Shown in pieces: positions 6,441 through 7,669 of a stretch of DNA of 7,669 bases. The DNA is from Treponema_I sp045631425 (GTDB taxonomy: Bacteria; Spirochaetota; Spirochaetia; Treponematales; Treponemataceae), in contig JAZQUR010000119.1 in NCBI GenBank assembly GCA_045631425.1, forward strand, positions 1 to 7,669. The letters run 5' to 3'. The notes beneath the pieces were generated by a model, which ran no database searches, was not told the DNA's origin, and saw only the letters and a list, made by a program, of their open reading frames with translations. Made by a program: the position numbers and the translations under genes. Within the stretch, counting starts at the first letter, position 1; every line of letters begins with the position of its first letter.

Positions 6441-7004
6441 TTATTGATAGAAAGTATCTTTTGCTCTTTCGTATTCAGAATTCACAAAAAAATAAAATAA
6501 GAGCCCAATATCTATACCAACATCAAAAAAATAAGAGAATTTTTGGTTAGTAAATCTTACACCTGCAGTTGCATTTAAGCCTTCAATCTTCAAATATTTA
6601 AATTTTTCTTTATTCATGAAAAGAGAAAATCTTATCCCACTCTCAATATTGAAGAAATCCATATTTTGTGGATTAACAAAACTAGAAAAAATATAAGGCT
6701 TTAACTCAATAACTTTTTTAAAATGAAAAATATCATAAAATACCTTTAAATTTAGAAGCCCAAATTGAATGTTATCATTTTCCATACCATAAAATGATAA
6801 TGGCAATACAGATAGCCCTACACCACTGTCAAAGTCTTCAAATTTAAATTCAAGAAGTTTTCCACTTAAAAACAAATCTTGCTCTTTTGTGTTCGTTTCT
6901 CCACCAACTGATATTTCTCCAACATCAAAAGAGAATCGAATATCATTTCCAAATAATCGAGTTGTAAAAAACAATAATAATAAAAATATAATTTTGCTTT
7001 TCAT
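6441..7004 (-). CDS. Exported strand-rich protein of unknown function
   Basis: I do not recognise this 187-residue protein. It starts with a clear signal peptide (Lys2 and Lys4, hydrophobic IIFLLLLFF, likely cleavage after Gly19). The mature part shows many short alternating hydrophobic/polar stretches rich in Phe and Tyr with Gly turns (for example 22-34, 60-72, 80-93, 118-129, 145-171), as in a small beta-barrel or periplasmic beta-sandwich. There is no lipobox cysteine and no terminal Phe or Trp as in classical outer-membrane barrels; it ends in Tyr-Gln. The region just before the ATG has no good ribosome site; the nearest AGGA is 17 bases away. Composition is more AT-rich than the genes to its left. 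It follows the membrane-protein gene by 75 bases on the same strand and may be co-transcribed or use a weak promoter in the gap. Confidence 0.75.
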   Translation of the reverse strand: MKSKIIFLLLLFFTTRLFGNDIRFSFDVGEISVGGETNTKEQDLFLSGKLLEFKFEDFDSGVGLSVLPLSFYGMENDNIQFGLLNLKVFYDIFHFKKVIELKPYIFSSFVNPQNMDFFNIESGIRFSLFMNKEKFKYLKIEGLNATAGVRFTNQKFSYFFDVGIDIGLLFYFFVNSEYERAKDTFYQ

Positions 7005-7044
7005 CTTTTTGTTCGTTGTTTTCCTAGAACAGCACCCTTTTTTG

Positions 7045-7059
7045 ACTTACAACGTAAGT
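7045..7059. repeat. Short perfect inverted repeat in the gap between the last two genes
   Basis: ACTTAC (7045-7050) and GTAAGT (7054-7059) are exact reverse complements around a three-base loop. No T-run follows on the minus strand, so it is not a terminator for the membrane-protein gene. It overlaps the predicted transcription start of the downstream gene and could be an operator or a small 5' hairpin, or chance. Confidence 0.3.
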
Positions 7060-7064
7060 ACGAA

Positions 7065-7094
7065 ACTATATTTTTTACACTAATAAAGCGTTAA
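7065..7094 (-). promoter_or_regulatory. Candidate promoter of the exported-protein gene
   Basis: On the minus strand TTAACG (7094-7089, four of six) is followed by 18 bases and TATAGT (7070-7065, five of six). The -35 box lies in the last codons of the upstream gene. Start of transcription would be near 7058, about 54 bases before the ATG at 7004. AT-richness makes chance matches likely. Confidence 0.35.
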
Positions 7095-7669
7095 ATAACT
7101 TCCAAAATTCCATAAAAAGTGGAATGCACAGAAAAATGGAATAAATGGGAAAACTTTATATCCAAAAAGGATGATTAGTCTAATAGCAAAAATTGTGCAA
7201 AAACTATAAATATCAAATCCATTTGAAAAGTTTGTAAAATGTAATAATGTAAATAAAATGCTTACAATAATTACGTTAGCAATAAAAGGAAGTTTTTTTG
7301 TCTTAAATCCTTCATAAAACAAACCTATAAACAAATATTCTTCAGCAATCACTACAAAAACTTGTTTGACAATAGAAAAAATAAATTGACTAGTTGAAAG
7401 TTTATTCTCAACAAAATCTCTAGCCCAGAAACACAATAAAATTTTCCCAATCACAATTAAAGAAAAAATAGTGATTACAGCAATTCGTTTTTTGTTGAAG
7501 TTTTTATCAGAATTTTTTGCATCTCTATAACAACCTATATTAAAATCAAAAATATTTGTGAAAAAGAGAATACAAAAGCTCATTATCGCGAAAAATAAAA
7601 TTGAATGGATATCATTTGTGTCATATTTTTTTAAAATAGGATTTAGGAATAGTAAATAAATAAAAGATA
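7080..7669 (-). CDS. CPBP-family intramembrane protein, 5' end outside the window
   Basis: This polytopic membrane protein belongs to the CPBP (Abi/CAAX-protease-like) family of putative intramembrane glutamic proteases. Numbering from an internal ATG at 7583, motif 1 is EEYLFIG at 81-87, motif 2 is FTLLH at 111-115, and motif 3 is HFLWN at 155-159. The catalytic-type Glu, His, His and Asn are retained, but the Arg of EExxxR is Ile86 (ATA, one base from AGA). Five to six hydrophobic segments are visible. The ATG at 7583 has no ribosome site. The frame upstream of it stays open without a stop to base 7669, adding 28 hydrophobic-rich codons that read like another membrane segment, so the true start is probably beyond the edge. 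Family members serve in prenyl-protein processing, bacteriocin immunity or peptide maturation; which applies here cannot be told. Confidence 0.8.
   Translation of the reverse strand, partial: SFIYLLFLNPILKKYDTNDIHSILFFAIMSFCILFFTNIFDFNIGCYRDAKNSDKNFNKKRIAVITIFSLIVIGKILLCFWARDFVENKLSTSQFIFSIVKQVFVVIAEEYLFIGLFYEGFKTKKLPFIANVIIVSILFTLLHFTNFSNGFDIYSFCTIFAIRLIILFGYKVFPFIPFFCAFHFLWNFGSYLTLY

Noticed and set aside
6889..7083. A 64-residue plus-strand frame over the start of the exported protein
   Set aside because: It is Asn/Phe-rich shadow sequence opposite a signal peptide, with no ribosome site or motif.
1..7669. CRISPR array, tRNA, rRNA, insertion sequence, integrase or phage genes
   Set aside because: No regularly spaced repeats, no cloverleaf-like segment, no transposase or integrase motifs and no flanking terminal repeats were seen on either strand.

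Overview
This is a low-GC bacterial window with seven protein-coding genes and no RNA gene, CRISPR array or recognisable mobile element. The gene content suggests a spirochaete, most likely Treponema. The reasons are an AT-rich genome with clear Shine-Dalgarno sites, a MinD/ParA-type ATPase coupled to lgt, a clostridial/spirochaetal style GH36 alpha-galactosidase, and a signal-peptide-bearing strand-rich protein that looks periplasmic or outer-membrane, implying two membranes. This assignment is inference; a low-GC Firmicute is the main alternative.

Left part (1-2452, + strand): a gene-free leader of about 250 bases holds a good sigma70-type promoter (TTTACA, 16 bp, TATAAT). It drives a two-gene operon, a MinD/ParA-like ATPase with a C-terminal coiled coil followed by lgt. 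The two genes share one base (TAATG), so they are probably translationally coupled. A strong intrinsic terminator closes the operon.

Middle (2473-4608): a DUF2156 (MprF C-terminal-like) protein lies on the minus strand behind a consensus promoter. It is divergent from a CaCA-family sodium/calcium exchanger on the plus strand. A perfect 15-bp hairpin flanked by A and T runs serves as a bidirectional terminator between the exchanger and the next, convergent gene.

Right part (4657-7669, minus strand): a cytoplasmic GH36 alpha-galactosidase has its own promoter. The promoter position argues that translation starts 17 codons downstream of the longest open frame. Beyond it are an unrecognised exported strand-rich protein and a CPBP-family membrane protein whose frame stays open to the window edge, so it is truncated here. 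The last 1.2 kb is visibly more AT-rich than the rest.

Most of the window is ordinary chromosomal housekeeping and sugar-use content. The points most worth a second look are the ATPase-lgt coupling, the CPBP protein with Ile in place of the motif-1 Arg, the re-assigned GH36 start, and the repeated TACATAA elements around the first promoter. I see no evidence for a new defence or mobile system.
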